Positions 39,401-51,991 of a stretch of 64,000 nt of DNA are shown piece by piece (position 1 is the first letter of the stretch; each line of letters opens with the position of its first letter). The notes under the pieces are model-generated. The model did not search any database. It worked only from the letters and a program-made list of their open reading frames with translations, and was not told where the DNA came from. Position numbers and translations under genes: made by a program. Source of the DNA: Onchocerca volvulus (taxonomy: Eukaryota; Nematoda; Chromadorea; Rhabditida; Onchocercidae); the NCBI GenBank assembly GCA_000499405.2, contig HG738137.1:15773873-15837872 (forward strand), read 5' to 3'.

Positions 39401-42400
39401 GATTTGATAAATTTCTCATATATTCCATTTCTTGAATTATAATATTCGTATTATTATCAATTATATCATGTATTGAAATCGGTGTTATACGAATCATAAA
39501 TTTGATCCAGTCAATCTGAAAATATATAATTCCTTTTAACAATTGCTTATGAATTCTATTTAAAACAATGATATGAAATAATTTTAAGTATTCTGATTTT
39601 TTTTTTTATTGATTTTAATTCTAATTTATTCCAAGTCTTGAATTTCTCAGGTAAAAAAATGGAAAAATTGAAAAAAAAAAAGAAATGAAAAAACAAAAAA
39701 AAAAAAAAAAAATGAAATAAGTTATATTGATTAACTGTGTCATATATAAGGTAATCAAAAAATTAAGAAAAAACCTGCGGTAATAATGTATATAGATCGG
39801 CGATAATTCTTTTGTTGTATAAACGTGAACTGTTGCGTCGATTTGCTTGCGGCTCAGTTAACTAAAATAAATTTCAACTAAATGTTTTTAAATTCCTTAG
39901 CAAAACACGCATTTATAAGGGCATGGTTATTAATCATGGAATTTGCAAGATCATCTTGTGCATTACAAGTTATTTTGATCTTTGATGTTATGATATCATA
40001 TATGGGGTAAAAATTCATGCTTTGATCATATTAATATATCTCGAAAAACGATTGTATTTCGGAGCCAATTAAATTTCATTCTGAAACTCTTCCTATTCTG
40101 AATATTGATAATTGTATATCAACGAAGAACCCAAACATATAATAAACAAAATATAAACTAAGAACCCCAAATCTATAACAAATACATATTCTTAAGCACA
40201 CAATTATTAATCATGAAATTTACAAGACCATCCAAACCAGATTGGAAGACTTATTAAGAAAAATAATATGATGGTTTTGAAAATTGTTTTAATTCCGACT
40301 TGAGTAATTTTCAGATATTACCTATTTTATTCCAATAATTTAATTCTTAGCTTGATTTCACAATGTTGTAGAATTACGGTTTAAAACAAACATGAAATAC
40401 CTTGGCAATTTCTATTTCGAATGCGACTATATCGTTTATATCACTTATCAGCTCATTTATATCGTAGCTAATATTAGCTCCGCTCAGTACCAGTTTCAAA
40501 GTATCCAGTTGATATTTCTTATAAGCTTCCATAATTTCCATAAACTTTCCTTGATTCAAATAATAATCTCGAGTACCACTACCAAGACCCAAATGAGCTT
40601 GATCTATCTAAAAATTACTCAACAATTATTTTTCTGCTTGGAAATGAATAGTTCTCTTTATATGATTGCTTCATTCCCTTCTTTCTGTCATTAATTCAAT
40701 TAATTCAAAAAATTTGATATATTAATTATTATCAAATTATTAAAAATTTAAAAATTATGCAAAGCATAGAAGCTATCAATATGTCATAGAAATCGATCCA
40801 TATTATTTCTTTTAATATTCATTTTTTGTGATCATAAAATTCTAAAACTCGAAAAATTCTAAGTCACAATTAAAGGATTATCTGTTAAAATGATGTAACA
40901 CTTACATGTAAACTATGAATTGCGGTATTTTTGGATTCAGCATCAACGAAAAGTCCAAATAAAACTGGATCACCAAAAATTTCAGCTATTGATGCTAATA
41001 TATCTGTAATGTTAAACGTATGCATTTCCCAATTTGTTTCAAGTAATGGCCATTTGCCGATTTTACGAAACATTTCGATCAGTTTCCTATAAAAATAGAT
41101 TAATTCATGTCATTTATGCAATTCAAAATTATCAAATTATATGTTCATTTATAAATCTGTTTTAGTCATATTCCAAAATATTTTCTTAATTCGACGATCT
41201 ATATTAAAAAGTTTTAAAAAAACATACTCCGTTTCTACTGCTTTAAATTCATCCATACTCATGCATGCCTTATAAAAAATACGAGCCATATCCATACCTA
41301 CCGATGACATTGTTTCATTTGATTCCAATAATGCTAGAAAGAAAAAGAAGAAGAAGCTTATAAATACTGAAAAGTTAAAATTATTAAATTGAAAGTTAAA
41401 GAAGATATTCTAAGAATAACTCTTCTGTACTAATTAAATGCTACAATTTTAACGATTTACACTTCATACTACTTTCCATGATAATATTTGCCAAAAAAAA
41501 AAAATCGAGTTAATTTCAACAAAAATATACTCAAATAATCAAAATATTGTATTTTAAAAATATTTCCAACATGATTCATCACTCAAAATTGCAAAAGGAA
41601 TTGTTACCGGATGAAGGAAAAGAATTGTTTAAACTTAGATTTGATTTGGGTGGCACGGCGAGCTGTACTCCATCAATTTTCATCTAATCAACATTCATCA
41701 TTAACTATTCTCCCAGAAAATATCCTCGCTATTTTCTCATCAAATATCCCGGCTATCAACAGTTAAGAAGAAAACTCTACATTTCCAAACTATCGAGCGA
41801 TATTCTTATCAATTATCATTAATCCGCCAACTCTCTATTGAATGTATTATTTTGAATGGTTATTGTCGAAAATAGCCAAAAAAAATATTTTTTTTTCACA
41901 ATATTATCGTATTCAAAAATAATTGTTCAAATTTTTCCATCAATGGAAAATGAAGGAGAATTTGAAAGATAAACAAACAAGATTTTTGTAAATTATTAGT
42001 CTTATATTGAAATATATTGAAAAAAAAAGAAATAATTAGTTTGCTTAATTTTAATTTCAGATTTTTTAAATGATATAAGTTAGAATGAGGGATAAGCCAA
42101 AAACTGGTGCAAACATTTCAACAGGACATTTGAAAATGATTTTTTCAGATAATGAATGATAATTTATTATCTGAAACTGAATACATATTACCTTTCATTT
42201 GATGTCGAACAATGTCCGTAGTTATTGCAGATGTTCCATATCCAGATTTATCATCCGGTATTGGATGTTCATCAATCCAACGTCCACAAGCATATTGAAA
42301 AAAATCATCACATGGATTCACTGTTGTATTCATCGAATTTACCTATTAATAAACCATCATGAAAAGATTAACAATTCTTTTTACTCACTTATATTGAGCA

Positions 42401-43520
42401 AAAATATAAATGAATTAAAAATACTGTTAATCTTATTCTAAAATATGATCTTTGGCCATTCAACGAATATTTTATTAGAATACTTTTGCCAACTTTGTTA
42501 TTTTATTGAAGTTTAAAAAAAGAAATTATATCTCGTACAACAATTCCGAATCAAAATGTTGCTTGAATTTTAACTTTGATCATTTCAATTTTTTTTTTTT
42601 TTTATTATCATTATGAAAATTAAGGCAAAAGCTAAAGAATTAGAGAATAAACAAAATTTAAATTAAGGAAACAACAAAGAAAAAAAATTATCAAATATAT
42701 TATTTCATTGCTATCAAACTTACAATATTTTGAATAGCAGCAACGTACTCACTTTCGATACTTTCATTACTCATTTTTTTAGGTAAAGAATAATTGTCAA
42801 AATTCCATCTTAATGATGATTCATTTAGAATGCCATTTGTAAATGCTATAAATAAAGAATAGTTAAGAATCAGAAGGATACAGAAGCAACAGATACTTAT
42901 AATTTAAGCATCGGGAAATGTCTTTTCATTATATTATAATCTCTCAGAAAATTAATTTATAATTATTTGGTTAACTGATTTGATTTCGAAATTTTTATTA
43001 ATCTTCAGAATAGCTTATGCAGTTAACTATCATATCTAAGATTTGTAGCATTATTTTTCTAATGAAATTATTTTGATTACGGCATAAAATCTATATCCTT
43101 TTTTTTTTTTTTTAATTTTAAGCTATAATTTTACTTTTTCAAATGATTGGAAGATTTTAAAACCTGATAGCCAATTAAAATGAGATCAAGAAAGTATGTC
43201 AACCAATATAAGAATGAAATTATCATTCTGTCCGAAAATCTACGAAAAAACTATTGATAAATTGAGAAATGATTCCGGTGAAATAAATTGATTTCTTTGT
43301 ATTGTATTTGAAGCATATTCAAATTAATTCCTTCTTCTCTTTCTTCCAAAAATCGAATTATTGAAATAATAAAATGATTTACATATCAGGAATAAAACTT
43401 AAAAATAGTAAACGAAGAGCTTATAACTTCTTTAACTGATAGCGGATCGTTAAAATGATAAAATGATTTACCGTAAGAAATGAAGCTTGAAAATATACAG
43501 AAAGTTGCAAATTTATCCAT
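33477..43520 (-). CDS. M13 family zinc metallopeptidase (neprilysin-like), 18 exons
   Basis: Exons on the complement, from the start: 43520-43472, 42845-42724, 42342-42192, 41333-41228, 41086-40906, 40607-40401, 39861-39775, 39515-39297, 39042-38896, 38613-38521, 38054-37977, 37742-37577, 37422-37371, 37007-36940, 34651-34521, 34209-34144, 33991-33881, 33653-33477. All phases agree and give 736 residues, normal for the family. Landmarks are NPCDDFFQYACG (66-77), substrate-binding NAFF (525-528), HELTH (566-570) with zinc ligands His566 and His570 and catalytic Glu567, GENIAD (627-632) with ligand Glu628, RVNG near 704, and C-terminal CSVW. It should cleave small peptides on the amino side of hydrophobic residues. 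The N-terminus (MDKFATFCIFSSFISYAF) looks like a short signal peptide rather than a type II anchor after a cytosolic tail, so a secreted enzyme is likely. All catalytic residues are intact. Confidence 0.93.
34667..36178 (+). mobile_element. Decayed, internally deleted Helitron-like element in the neprilysin-like gene intron
   Basis: The element fills most of intron 14 of the M13 gene (34652-36939). Its left end, AATCTATATAAATGAAAATG, matches the ends of related copies here. Inside are several copies of a family repeat (TTTCAAATTTTNACACAAC), a fragment like the charged N-terminal leader of Helitron proteins near 35280-35380 (ANETDEERASVNERTRQ), and the helicase C-terminus near 35530-35820. The Rep and most of the helicase are missing. 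The right end GCGTAGTCGGGTACAACTAA matches one arm of the terminal hairpin at 51992-52035. Stops and a frameshift at about 35575 show it is inactive. Confidence 0.7.
35554..35820 (+). pseudogene. Helitron helicase C-terminal fragment (Pif1-like)
   Basis: An 88-residue open frame reads LAFAFTVNKSQGQSLELCG, then FSHEQLYFACSRAGKPDNLY and KNIVY. This is the last portion of the Pif1-type helicase of Helitron transposons: the NKSQGQ motif and the ACSRxGKP motif close the helicase core. A single-base frameshift separates it from its own upstream piece (CPTDVPFQF near 35545-35575), and no helicase ATP-binding motif is present, so it cannot be functional. Confidence 0.85.
36180..36400. mobile_element. 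Short Helitron-related unit with terminal inverted repeats
   Basis: Directly after the larger element, a ~200-bp unit is bounded by CTATATGAATAAAAATATAA on the left and its near reverse complement TTACATTTTTATTCATTAGA on the right, with AAATGTTCGTTTG-type bases continuing inward. Its last ~90 bases nearly match 51880-51970 (AAGAACTTTCGGAGRTTTAA onwards). It has no coding capacity and looks like a non-autonomous relative of the adjoining element, or its duplicated end. Confidence 0.65.
36678..36742. repeat. 30-bp inverted repeat near the HExxH exon
   Basis: Arms 36678-36707 and 36713-36742 are reverse complements apart from two mismatches, around a 5-base loop. The core is GTGATGTAATATA / ACTATATTACATCAC. 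It lies in the M13-gene intron, about 200 bases from the exon that carries the zinc motif. Confidence 0.85.
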
Positions 43521-43525
43521 AAATT

Positions 43526-43527
43526 CT
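43526..43527 (-). promoter_or_regulatory. Likely spliced-leader acceptor of the M13 peptidase gene
   Basis: On the minus strand CAAATAACAG precedes AATTTATGG, placing an AG five bases before the start codon. This fits a trans-splice acceptor but has only a weak pyrimidine tract. Confidence 0.35.
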
Positions 43528-43647
43528 GTTATTTGAAGTGTCAAAAAATTGACAATAATGCTCCAAATCCTGAAGTCTCGGGTTATTTCACACGTCAACC
43601 TGCGTCATAAAATCGCCAGTATCTCGAATTCTACTATCGGTAGGAAA

Positions 43648-43857
43648 ATGTTTCATAGATATTGATATAGAGGAAAAAAATAGCGCAAGAAATATTAATT
43701 TTTTTTGGCAGGAAATTGAATTCCAGACCACATTAATTAATCTTGAAAATCTTATCCAGAAATTTCAATTTCCTGTGGTTTGAAATTCAATTTCTTGCGA
43801 AAAATAATTAATATTTCGTGCGCTATTCATTTTGGTCATTGCAATCTATGAAACATG
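43648..43857. repeat. Imperfect ~85-bp inverted repeat, foldback-type element
   Basis: The left arm 43648-43732 and right arm 43774-43857 are imperfect reverse complements across a ~41-base spacer. Matching blocks include TGTTTCATAGAT, AATAGCGCAAGAAATATTAAT and GAAATTGAATTCCAGACCACA with their complements. It lies about 130 bases upstream of the M13-gene start codon. No coding capacity and no clear target-site duplication was found. Confidence 0.8.
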
Positions 43858-46739
43858 TTTATGTTTTTGAAAACAATTTCTTTGCTTTTGAAATTTGAAA
43901 ATCCAATGCTGGAATATTAGTTTTCCTGTTATCATAAATATCAAAAGACCATTTCTTCAAAGTTACAATCGATTAATCCAGTAATTGAGAATAAAAATTA
44001 AGTAAGAAGTCAAATCAAAAGAACTGAAACAGAAGAATCGACAAATATTGGTCATTTCTAAAGGAAATGCAAGTCCCACTTTTGATTATTAAATTTGAAG
44101 TAATATTATAAACTGAATAATTTAATAAGTATTTGAGATACAAAAAATTGATGTAAACAGCAAAAAAATGAAATTTCTTTGATGGAAATATTTTTCTCGC
44201 TGATATCAAAGTATGCTAAATTGTAATTGTTAACATTAGAAAATTATACATCGAGAAATTGAAGTATCTGAAAATCAATAACTATACTTCACAAACTTGG
44301 AAAAACTTCAAAAAAAAAAAGAAAAAAGAAAGAAAAAAAAAGCTAAGAATAAAGTGCGAATAATAAAAAACGAGTAAATGTTTTTTAAAATTTTTAACCA
44401 TAGAAGTCAAAAAGGAAGAACTGTCTGGTAATAAATTTTCGTTTGGGAAATATTTCGATTTGTTTATTAGTTGTATGTTGTGACTGATAAATGTCTACCC
44501 ATCAAATTTCAAACTATCGCTTAATTTTTTTCTCTTCCTTCCTATTTAATCACTAAATAGTAAAAGAACTATCTATCCAATATTTTTGGTGAAATTTCAG
44601 AACAATGAATTTTCAAAAAGGTTAGGAAAAAAAACTAGTAATTACAATGAAAAATAAGCAATGATTCACATAAGAATGGAAAAATATTTATCATATTTAA
44701 TGTTTGGGTAATTTTTCAAGGTCATCATTTTCTCCTATTTGCTACAGGGTGTTAACTCATAAACTGTCGTTTTGCAGAAATGGAAAAATATATATTCAAA
44801 AAGGGCTAGGGAACTCTTTTTTTTTTGCGGTGTAGAAAATTCGATAAAAACACCTTTAAGTCATTTGAAAAAAAAGTATCCATTGTATTGCAGCTAATGA
44901 AAAGTTTAATGGAAAGTTTTAGTTTGATTAAAAAAGTTCTAATTTTAGTTTTAGTTTTTCATCAAAGACTTTAAATTGCTAGTATTTTAGTTCTAGTTTG
45001 ATGGAAACCGTTTTTTACTTTTCTATGAATACCATTGTATTAACAATTAATTATCTGATATATTATGTATCTGAGAGAATCACAAAAAATAAACTTTCAA
45101 TGTAAAATTTTCTTTCTTCTCGTTTCATTTTTTGTTTGTCGACATGCAGTTAAATCTTTTCCCATGAATTTTGATTTGTATGAACTCTGATAGCAGCATT
45201 AGCAAAAATCGGCAATTATTTGCAAGTTGAATCAGTGATAGAAATAAAGCATGCCTCATCATAAGCAAATTTCCGATCAAATATAAATATATCAAATGTG
45301 CCGCATTTTGGAAATATTACCCGAAGGTAAAGCAGTTCCTCAACGCAGATAATTTTTCAAAATTGATAAATTAAGACAAGCCAATTTAATAAATTTGTCC
45401 AAATTCTATTTATTGAAAAATAACGCAGAAATACAAATATTTAAGCTGAGATTTCTAAATGTATAACAATTTGCCAATAATAAAAGTCGAAATAGTTTTT
45501 AGGAATTAAAATTCTGTAGGTATAAATGATATCATTAATATAAAGTTTATTCGATGTAATAAATTTCACAAATATCAGAAAAAGCCATTAATAAAACATA
45601 TTTCTTAATTCTTAACTCTAATAATCTTTCTATAAAAAAGTTATTATTAAATAATGAATTCATATACACATATGGCATGTTTTGATGAATTTGATGAAGT
45701 TGAAAATTAATTTTTTATCGCCGATCTGATACTATGCTGTCTATGAAAAATTGCAGAACAATGGTATTTTTATACTGATTCCCTATTGATTACATTTAAA
45801 TCATCAATCCGTAGAATTTCACCTTGTTTACCAAATCCCGACAGAGCAATATTTGAAGAGGAATTACTGTGTTAATCAAATAATCAGAGATTTTATTATC
45901 TTTTTCTTTTTTTTTTTTTTTCTGTAAAATGAGAAAAATGGTATAATAATTGAAATGAATAAATTTCATACATCTAACTTTTTTCATGTTTTTTTGTAAC
46001 ATATATCCATTTTATAAAAGCACATATCAATTTTCATCTTATAAGTTATGAATTCCAGAATTTTGTCAGATATTCCTTCACTCGATAGTTTAATAATGAT
46101 TTCATCAAGCGAAATCTCTGACAAAAGAATTAAGTATTAATAATCAAATTAATTCTAAAAATAATAAAAACTTCATGAAACATCGAATTTCAAGAAAATG
46201 CAAAGAAACAAAAACTATCGACGATGAATAAAAACATTTGAAGTTGTAGATTGAAACTAATTTAGAATGCAAATCTTATTAAAACATTAGAATTGCAAAA
46301 TTTATTAATATAAACTGTGTAAACGATCACTGCAGCAGAAGTTCGAAAAGAATCCGAGAAATTCATGCTCAGTTAATTTTAAGGTATTTTATAATCAAAT
46401 GATCTTATGCAGGTTAGCTTATGGCCGAGATAATTTTAAGCTAACTTATGTCCGAAATTATGTCAAGATCTTTTCAAAAGTTTTGCAATTACTTCCACTA
46501 ATATTAATAAATGTCGGTTATTTTAGCAGTGAGTAGCTTAATTTGATTATTCCATACTATTGACAAGCAACGAAAAAATGATCCGAAAAAGACTAGCACC
46601 AGCATATAATCATCAGTTAAAACCGGAAATCGAAAAAGTCTTTACTATTCTTTGATTTATAACATTTTGAATGTTCATTTTTACCAATAATACTCTTGAT
46701 CTCTAATTTTCAAAAAACTGTGTTGCTTATCAAACGAAA
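43858..46739. other. AT-rich intergenic DNA
   Basis: Nearly 3 kb without a supported gene. Short frames are present but have no coding character. A fragment near 46330-46375 (TAAEVRKESEKFML) might belong to the ATP synthase gamma-like remnant that follows, which I cannot confirm. Confidence 0.45.
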
Positions 46740-47054
46740 CTTTCTATTATAATGTCAAAATTTTCTATAATAAGTTCTATGACACCTTCACAAATAAACC
46801 GACATTGGAAATAATAAAGCCATGGAGTAAAGACTCATCCTTGATTAATAATTTTTTGATTACTTCAATAATAGATTATAGCTATGGATATGAACCACAA
46901 AATACTGCAATCTTTGATCGGAGATTATGTTTTAGCTGTTTTTTACTCTGCTTTGCTTGGAAATGCAATAAGTAAGAATAGCGCTAGAATGGTTGTTATG
47001 GAATCAGCAAATAGAAATACCAAAGAAATTCTGAATAAATTAGTTTTAGACTGA
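46740..47054 (+). pseudogene. ATP synthase gamma subunit-like remnant
   Basis: The frame 46884-47054 encodes 56 residues reading [20 protein letters not shown], then [15 protein letters not shown] and [10 protein letters not shown]. This closely follows the C-terminal helix of mitochondrial F1 gamma, where SARMxAMxxAxxNAxEMIxKL is highly conserved. A second piece ([15 protein letters not shown], near 46757-46815) resembles the preceding strand but is in another frame. The stop at 47052 falls before the conserved YNxxRQAxITxEL tail, so a working gamma subunit is unlikely. It may be a degraded retrocopy or a duplicate. Recognition is from memory of the family. Confidence 0.5.
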
Positions 47055-48789
47055 CACTTGGAATAAATATAATAATCGATTTTCTCGCCAAATTCAAATA
47101 AGCGTAAGTAAATGAAATGACGTGTATTTTATCCATTCTATTAAAAATCTTGATGCTATTAGGTTAATGAAATCTAAAATAGGTAACAATTTCAGTTATA
47201 ATGTTATCATTGAATAATAACACACAATAAATATAAATTGATGTATTTAATTAGCACAACTATAATTAGAATTTTTTATGATTAATAAAACGGAAAATCT
47301 ATTGCTTTCATAGCGATATTCTTCAGAAGAACATTTCAGATGTTGAATCATAATTTAGCCAAATTTTTACAGAAAATTTAATTTAAACATATTTTTGTCA
47401 AGTGATTGGAATAATAAACTTCGAAATGACAACGCCACCGTCCATCATCTTATCATTTCCGCCTCCTAATTAATATGATTCTAATAGTACCTAACGGAAT
47501 TTCAACGCTTTTTTTTAAAAAAATTGCAAGATGATACAGCCACCATCGATCACTTTCACTATTATATTATTCCGCGTTTTGATATAATAACTTAACACAA
47601 TTTTCGATAATATTCTTGGTTCCACTCGATTCTCGGTAATATTCTATGTTCTGCCCGATTCTTGTTAAAATTCTCAGTCCCGTTCCTACCGAAAGTTATG
47701 AAAACTGTAAGATTTTTATGATTTCGTGAAAAGAATTCTCTCGTTTCTTTGTAGCTTGTTGTTTGGAGATTGCTTCTTCTTGCTATTGTGACTCCGTTAG
47801 ATCAACAACAGCCTTTGAATGAACAATCTATATTTAAAAAATGTAAATGCTCCCTGTTATAAGTGAGAAATCTCCGGAATTTCTTCACCGATTATTTTCA
47901 AATTTTGACATAACCTTGCATTCGAACAAGCTTCCTTTTTTATATAGACATACTAACTTTTTCTTTCACGTGTAACGTCCTTGACAACTAAAATTAAGTG
48001 AGAGGGTGGAATTTACTGACTCCTTCCTGCACCAGGCTTTTATGAGCGGGCTGAATTTTTTGACTCCGCTTCTCACCACGCCTTCTTGAGCGGACAGAAT
48101 TTATTCATCACGTCTTCTTTCTACATTGACTGCGGCTAATTCCTCTAACGTTTCAAGTTCTTCATCGATTGATTTGAAATTTTCATTCGCTGCATTGCAT
48201 TCGAATAGGCGCGTATTTTTAAAAAATAAGGCCAGTAATTTAAACTTTTTGTTTGTTTTTTGCTTCATGAGGGATGTAATTCGTTTACTTTTTAATTTAT
48301 GGGTAATATAGTTGAGTCGCAGAAATGTTAAGATCATGACAGTGCATAATGAAATGTTTCCTTCGAGCAATTTGTGAATTATTTCTTCTAATATTAGGCT
48401 AATATTACTTTCAATAATAGGTCATGTCTTTGATTGTTTCTTTGTCGTAAATATTCAATGTTCATTTTGACACAACGTTGCATTCTAATAGGCGCATTGT
48501 TTGTGTATACCTACTTTTTTTTTTTCCTGTTACACCTGTGACAAATAAAAATAAATGAGCGGACTTTATCTATTAACTACGCTTTCTTTCCGCAAAGTGA
48601 TCATGGCCTTCAGTATGCAACGCTCAGTAGACTCCGTAAAGTATGCGCGTATTCCAGTGCAACGTTCTGTCAAAAATTTCAAAGCAATAAATAGAAATTT
48701 TTGGAGGTCCAAGATTTCGAACAAACGAACATTTACCACTGTTAGTATTTTTTAATATCATATATGCAGTAGCAACAGTTCAACGATTC

Positions 48790-51250
48790 AACTGAGCAGT
48801 TTTTTTTTTTTTTTTATTAAACCGCACAATTCCAAAGATTGACCCTAAGCTTTGATGGTGGTGAATGCAAACCGCCAATCGAATTAAGAACTGCAGTCTC
48901 TTAAACTGAAATGACACATCTATTGGAATCATAGGAATGCGAGGAATGAGAGCATCTTCACTCTTGAAAGGCCCTGTCAAGATTGTTGCTTCTACGATAT
49001 TGTTCATTAATTTTTTTCAACGAGCCGCGTGCCATTTCAATGTTTTGGTTGGTTCATATTTGCAACATAGTAATTGGCACGCCGATTCTGGCAGATCGAG
49101 TGAATTCAAAAATTCTGTTGGACTAATCGCTTCATCTGCTTCCACAATAGTATCGACGGACTTGTGTGTTACTGCTTCGCTTTGAATGTTAGACTGAATA
49201 ATATTGTGAAGTTCGCCGAACATCTTTGTTCTTGGTCGCAAGAATAGCTCGTTCACTTGGCCAATCGTGATTCTTATATTTCGTTTGAATATTGGGAAAT
49301 ATTACTTCAACCAACTCCTCTTTTGACGTTACTAAACTGCAAAAGCTGTGAGGCAGTGAAATTCGTCCTGTAGTCAGATCAACCGGCACCTTTCCGCCCC
49401 CAATTTCCGGCAATTGATGTGAGAATATTATGCTGATCGATCGTTTGGTGGCTGAACACGCATATTTGTAATTAATTTTAACGTCTTTACGTATCGCCAC
49501 AAAATAGAGTATTTCAGGCAAGCATTTATTTCACGCTGGAGTCGTCGAGAAATTACAGGTAATAGTTGCCTGAAATCTCTTGCAAATTATATTAATGCAT
49601 TCTCAAATGATCAGATGTTTCCATAAAAATCTTGCAATGATCGATCAAGGGTCTCGAAAGATTTTTTGTGCGCCACTGTACATTCATCCCAAATTTAGAA
49701 ATCTTGCATGTGGGAGTTTCAATGACTTGCATGCTCAACGGCAATTTCAAAGCGGAATGAGCCCTTTTTCCACCTGGTAACAAAGTTGCAACTATTCCGG
49801 ACGATGCAAAAGCTAAGGTTATGACATTTTGAGATCGAATTACTGCTAGAATCAATCTAATTAGGAACGTTTTTCAGTTCCTTCCGCGTATCAAAAAAGA
49901 AGATTTCTCTAAAGCCAATATTGACAGTTTGCATATTTGATCTTAAATGCTTTTTTGCTTATACGTTAGCTTAGGAATATTAAATCGTATAAAAGATCAG
50001 CCGTGTTCTAATTCTATTCACCAAGCAATTCTACATCGAACGAAGCAGCAACAAAATCGAATGTAGGAATTTGATTAGGATGTGACGTGTTGTTCGTTCT
50101 TCGATAAATTCAAAGCTTGACATGTACTGTAGAAAGTAGCATGTGTAATGCCGTTGACAATTTTTTATTGCTGGAAGGAGATGGGACCAGGGACATTTAC
50201 TTACAACCATGCGAAGAAAGAAGCATTCGTCTTGATTAGGATGCACGGTGTACAATCTGCCTATCGTAGTTTATTTGGATATGCCGGGTTGTCAGTCAAC
50301 TGGTTCTTCTCCTTTGCGTCTTTCAAATGATTTTCTGTTCACGTGTGATTCTTAGGCACTTCCGAATATAAAAATATTTCCACAAATGCGTTATTTCGAC
50401 ATACTGTAAAGAAAGAAGTTAACGTCGGTGGATTCGGGCTATTTGTTGTATATCTGCAACTGTTGCATATTTGCACACTTGTTCATTTTCTGGATGTACT
50501 GCAAAGTGAACAACAGCTGGACTTCGTAAATGTATGGGAAATGAAAGAATTCGCCACACAGCTTCATTGCTGCTTATGTATCTTCCAGCCTAATACTGCG
50601 CGATTTCATCGACATGTAATACCGCATTCCTATGATCTCTTTCAGGCTGCACACCAAAAACTGCCATGTCGCTGCCTTTATTCACGTACTTACAACTGTG
50701 TTTGATCGAAGTTACAGTATTCCACGTTTACGTGCGTTTTTGCATGCTTTTAACAGCAAAAGCGAATATGGAACAACCCACCAGTTATCTACTTCACCAT
50801 TCCATATTTGTATGGTTGCTAATTTACCGCCATCTTTTACTGCTCTTCTGTAAAAAAAAAATATCCGTCATTTCCTGTAACTATGTTGGATATTAACGCT
50901 TAGAGCATTGGATTCAGTGTACCACAAGGTCCATGTATCATATTTTTCGTTACAACACTACGATGTTTGCGCCGAACGACGTCATTTGGAAGTACGAGTT
51001 GTATTTCTTGATTTTAGATAAGAAACAGCTTTGATTCAAAGGTATATCGGGCAAGCAAAGTTTTTAATGGCTTTGATGGTTCTTCAAGTTGAGGCAGTTT
51101 AATTTTTTTTTTCTGACGGCGCAATACATTCCTTTTGTTTCTCAATTAAATTTCAGAGCCTTGCAATAAAAACATTTTTCGGTCTTAGTGCCGATGAGAA
51201 CATGCGTACTCAAACTATAATCATCAGCTGGATTGTACCAGAATACAAAA
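48790..51250 (-). pseudogene. Broken Helitron Rep/helicase gene
   Basis: Read on the minus strand from 51250 down, pieces appear in the normal order of a Helitron protein: an N-terminal part (KKYNSYFQMTSFGANIV near 50970), a Rep C-terminal part (YISSNEAVWRILSFPIH near 50560), MYTVHPNQDECFFLRM (50255), LPGGKRAHSALKLPL and ETPTCKISK (49790-49690), VDLTTGRISLPHSFC (near 49385), SVDTIVEADEAISPTEFLNS (near 49150) and LIPRIPMIP then FQFKRLQFLIRLAV (near 48920). Frameshifts and stops separate the pieces, and the helicase motif that should read NKSQGQS is degraded. Not functional. Confidence 0.85.
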
Positions 51251-51991
51251 CGATTGTAATCGCATGACTGCTGAACAGTGGGGTCGTGTTTCACGCTGAT
51301 CAAGAAATACTAAAGGTGAAGCGGCGCGACATAGTTTCAAAAGTGACAAAAAACATGTTTACTACCAAAACGCTCCAATTCACAGATAAACGACAAAGAT
51401 CGACGCAGCAACAGCAACAGTTCGAAGTGCCAAGGGTTCCAATTAGACAGTTCAAAGCGACACAACAGTAGTGAAAATCCGACAATTCACTTTAATAGTA
51501 TTCTCCATCAGCGACAAAGAAAAGATTAACCCAGTGAACGATGAATCACCCTTCATCAGTAAATAAAGCCTTTCTCAACAGCATTCATCTCTGTAACACA
51601 AAATACAAAATACTTTTCACACCCATTGCTGATCTAGCTGAACCATAATAGCAAGAATTAATCTCCAGTCCAACTAAACTACAAATCAAATTACATCAGT
51701 TTTTTTTTTCCCAACACTAGAAACATGCTCTTTCTTGTTTCTTTTTTTTTCCACTTAACCAGACTGAGTTACGTGCGTATAAAAATATGCGCGTATTCGA
51801 ATGCAAAGTTGTGTCAAATTTTCAAAGCAATGGGTAAGGATTTCCCGATATCTAAGATTTTGAATTAATATAGATAAGGCGCGTGTTCAAGAACTTTCGG
51901 AGGTTTAAGATTTTGAACAAACGAACATTGACATTTTTTCTTCATATAGACTAGCTGGATTCGGGCACGCGAAGAATCCCGGCCCCCATAG

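Noticed and set aside
50463..50896. Three overlapping plus-strand open frames
   Set aside because: They are antisense to the Helitron Rep remnant on the minus strand, where YISSNEAVWRILSFPIH is recognisable.
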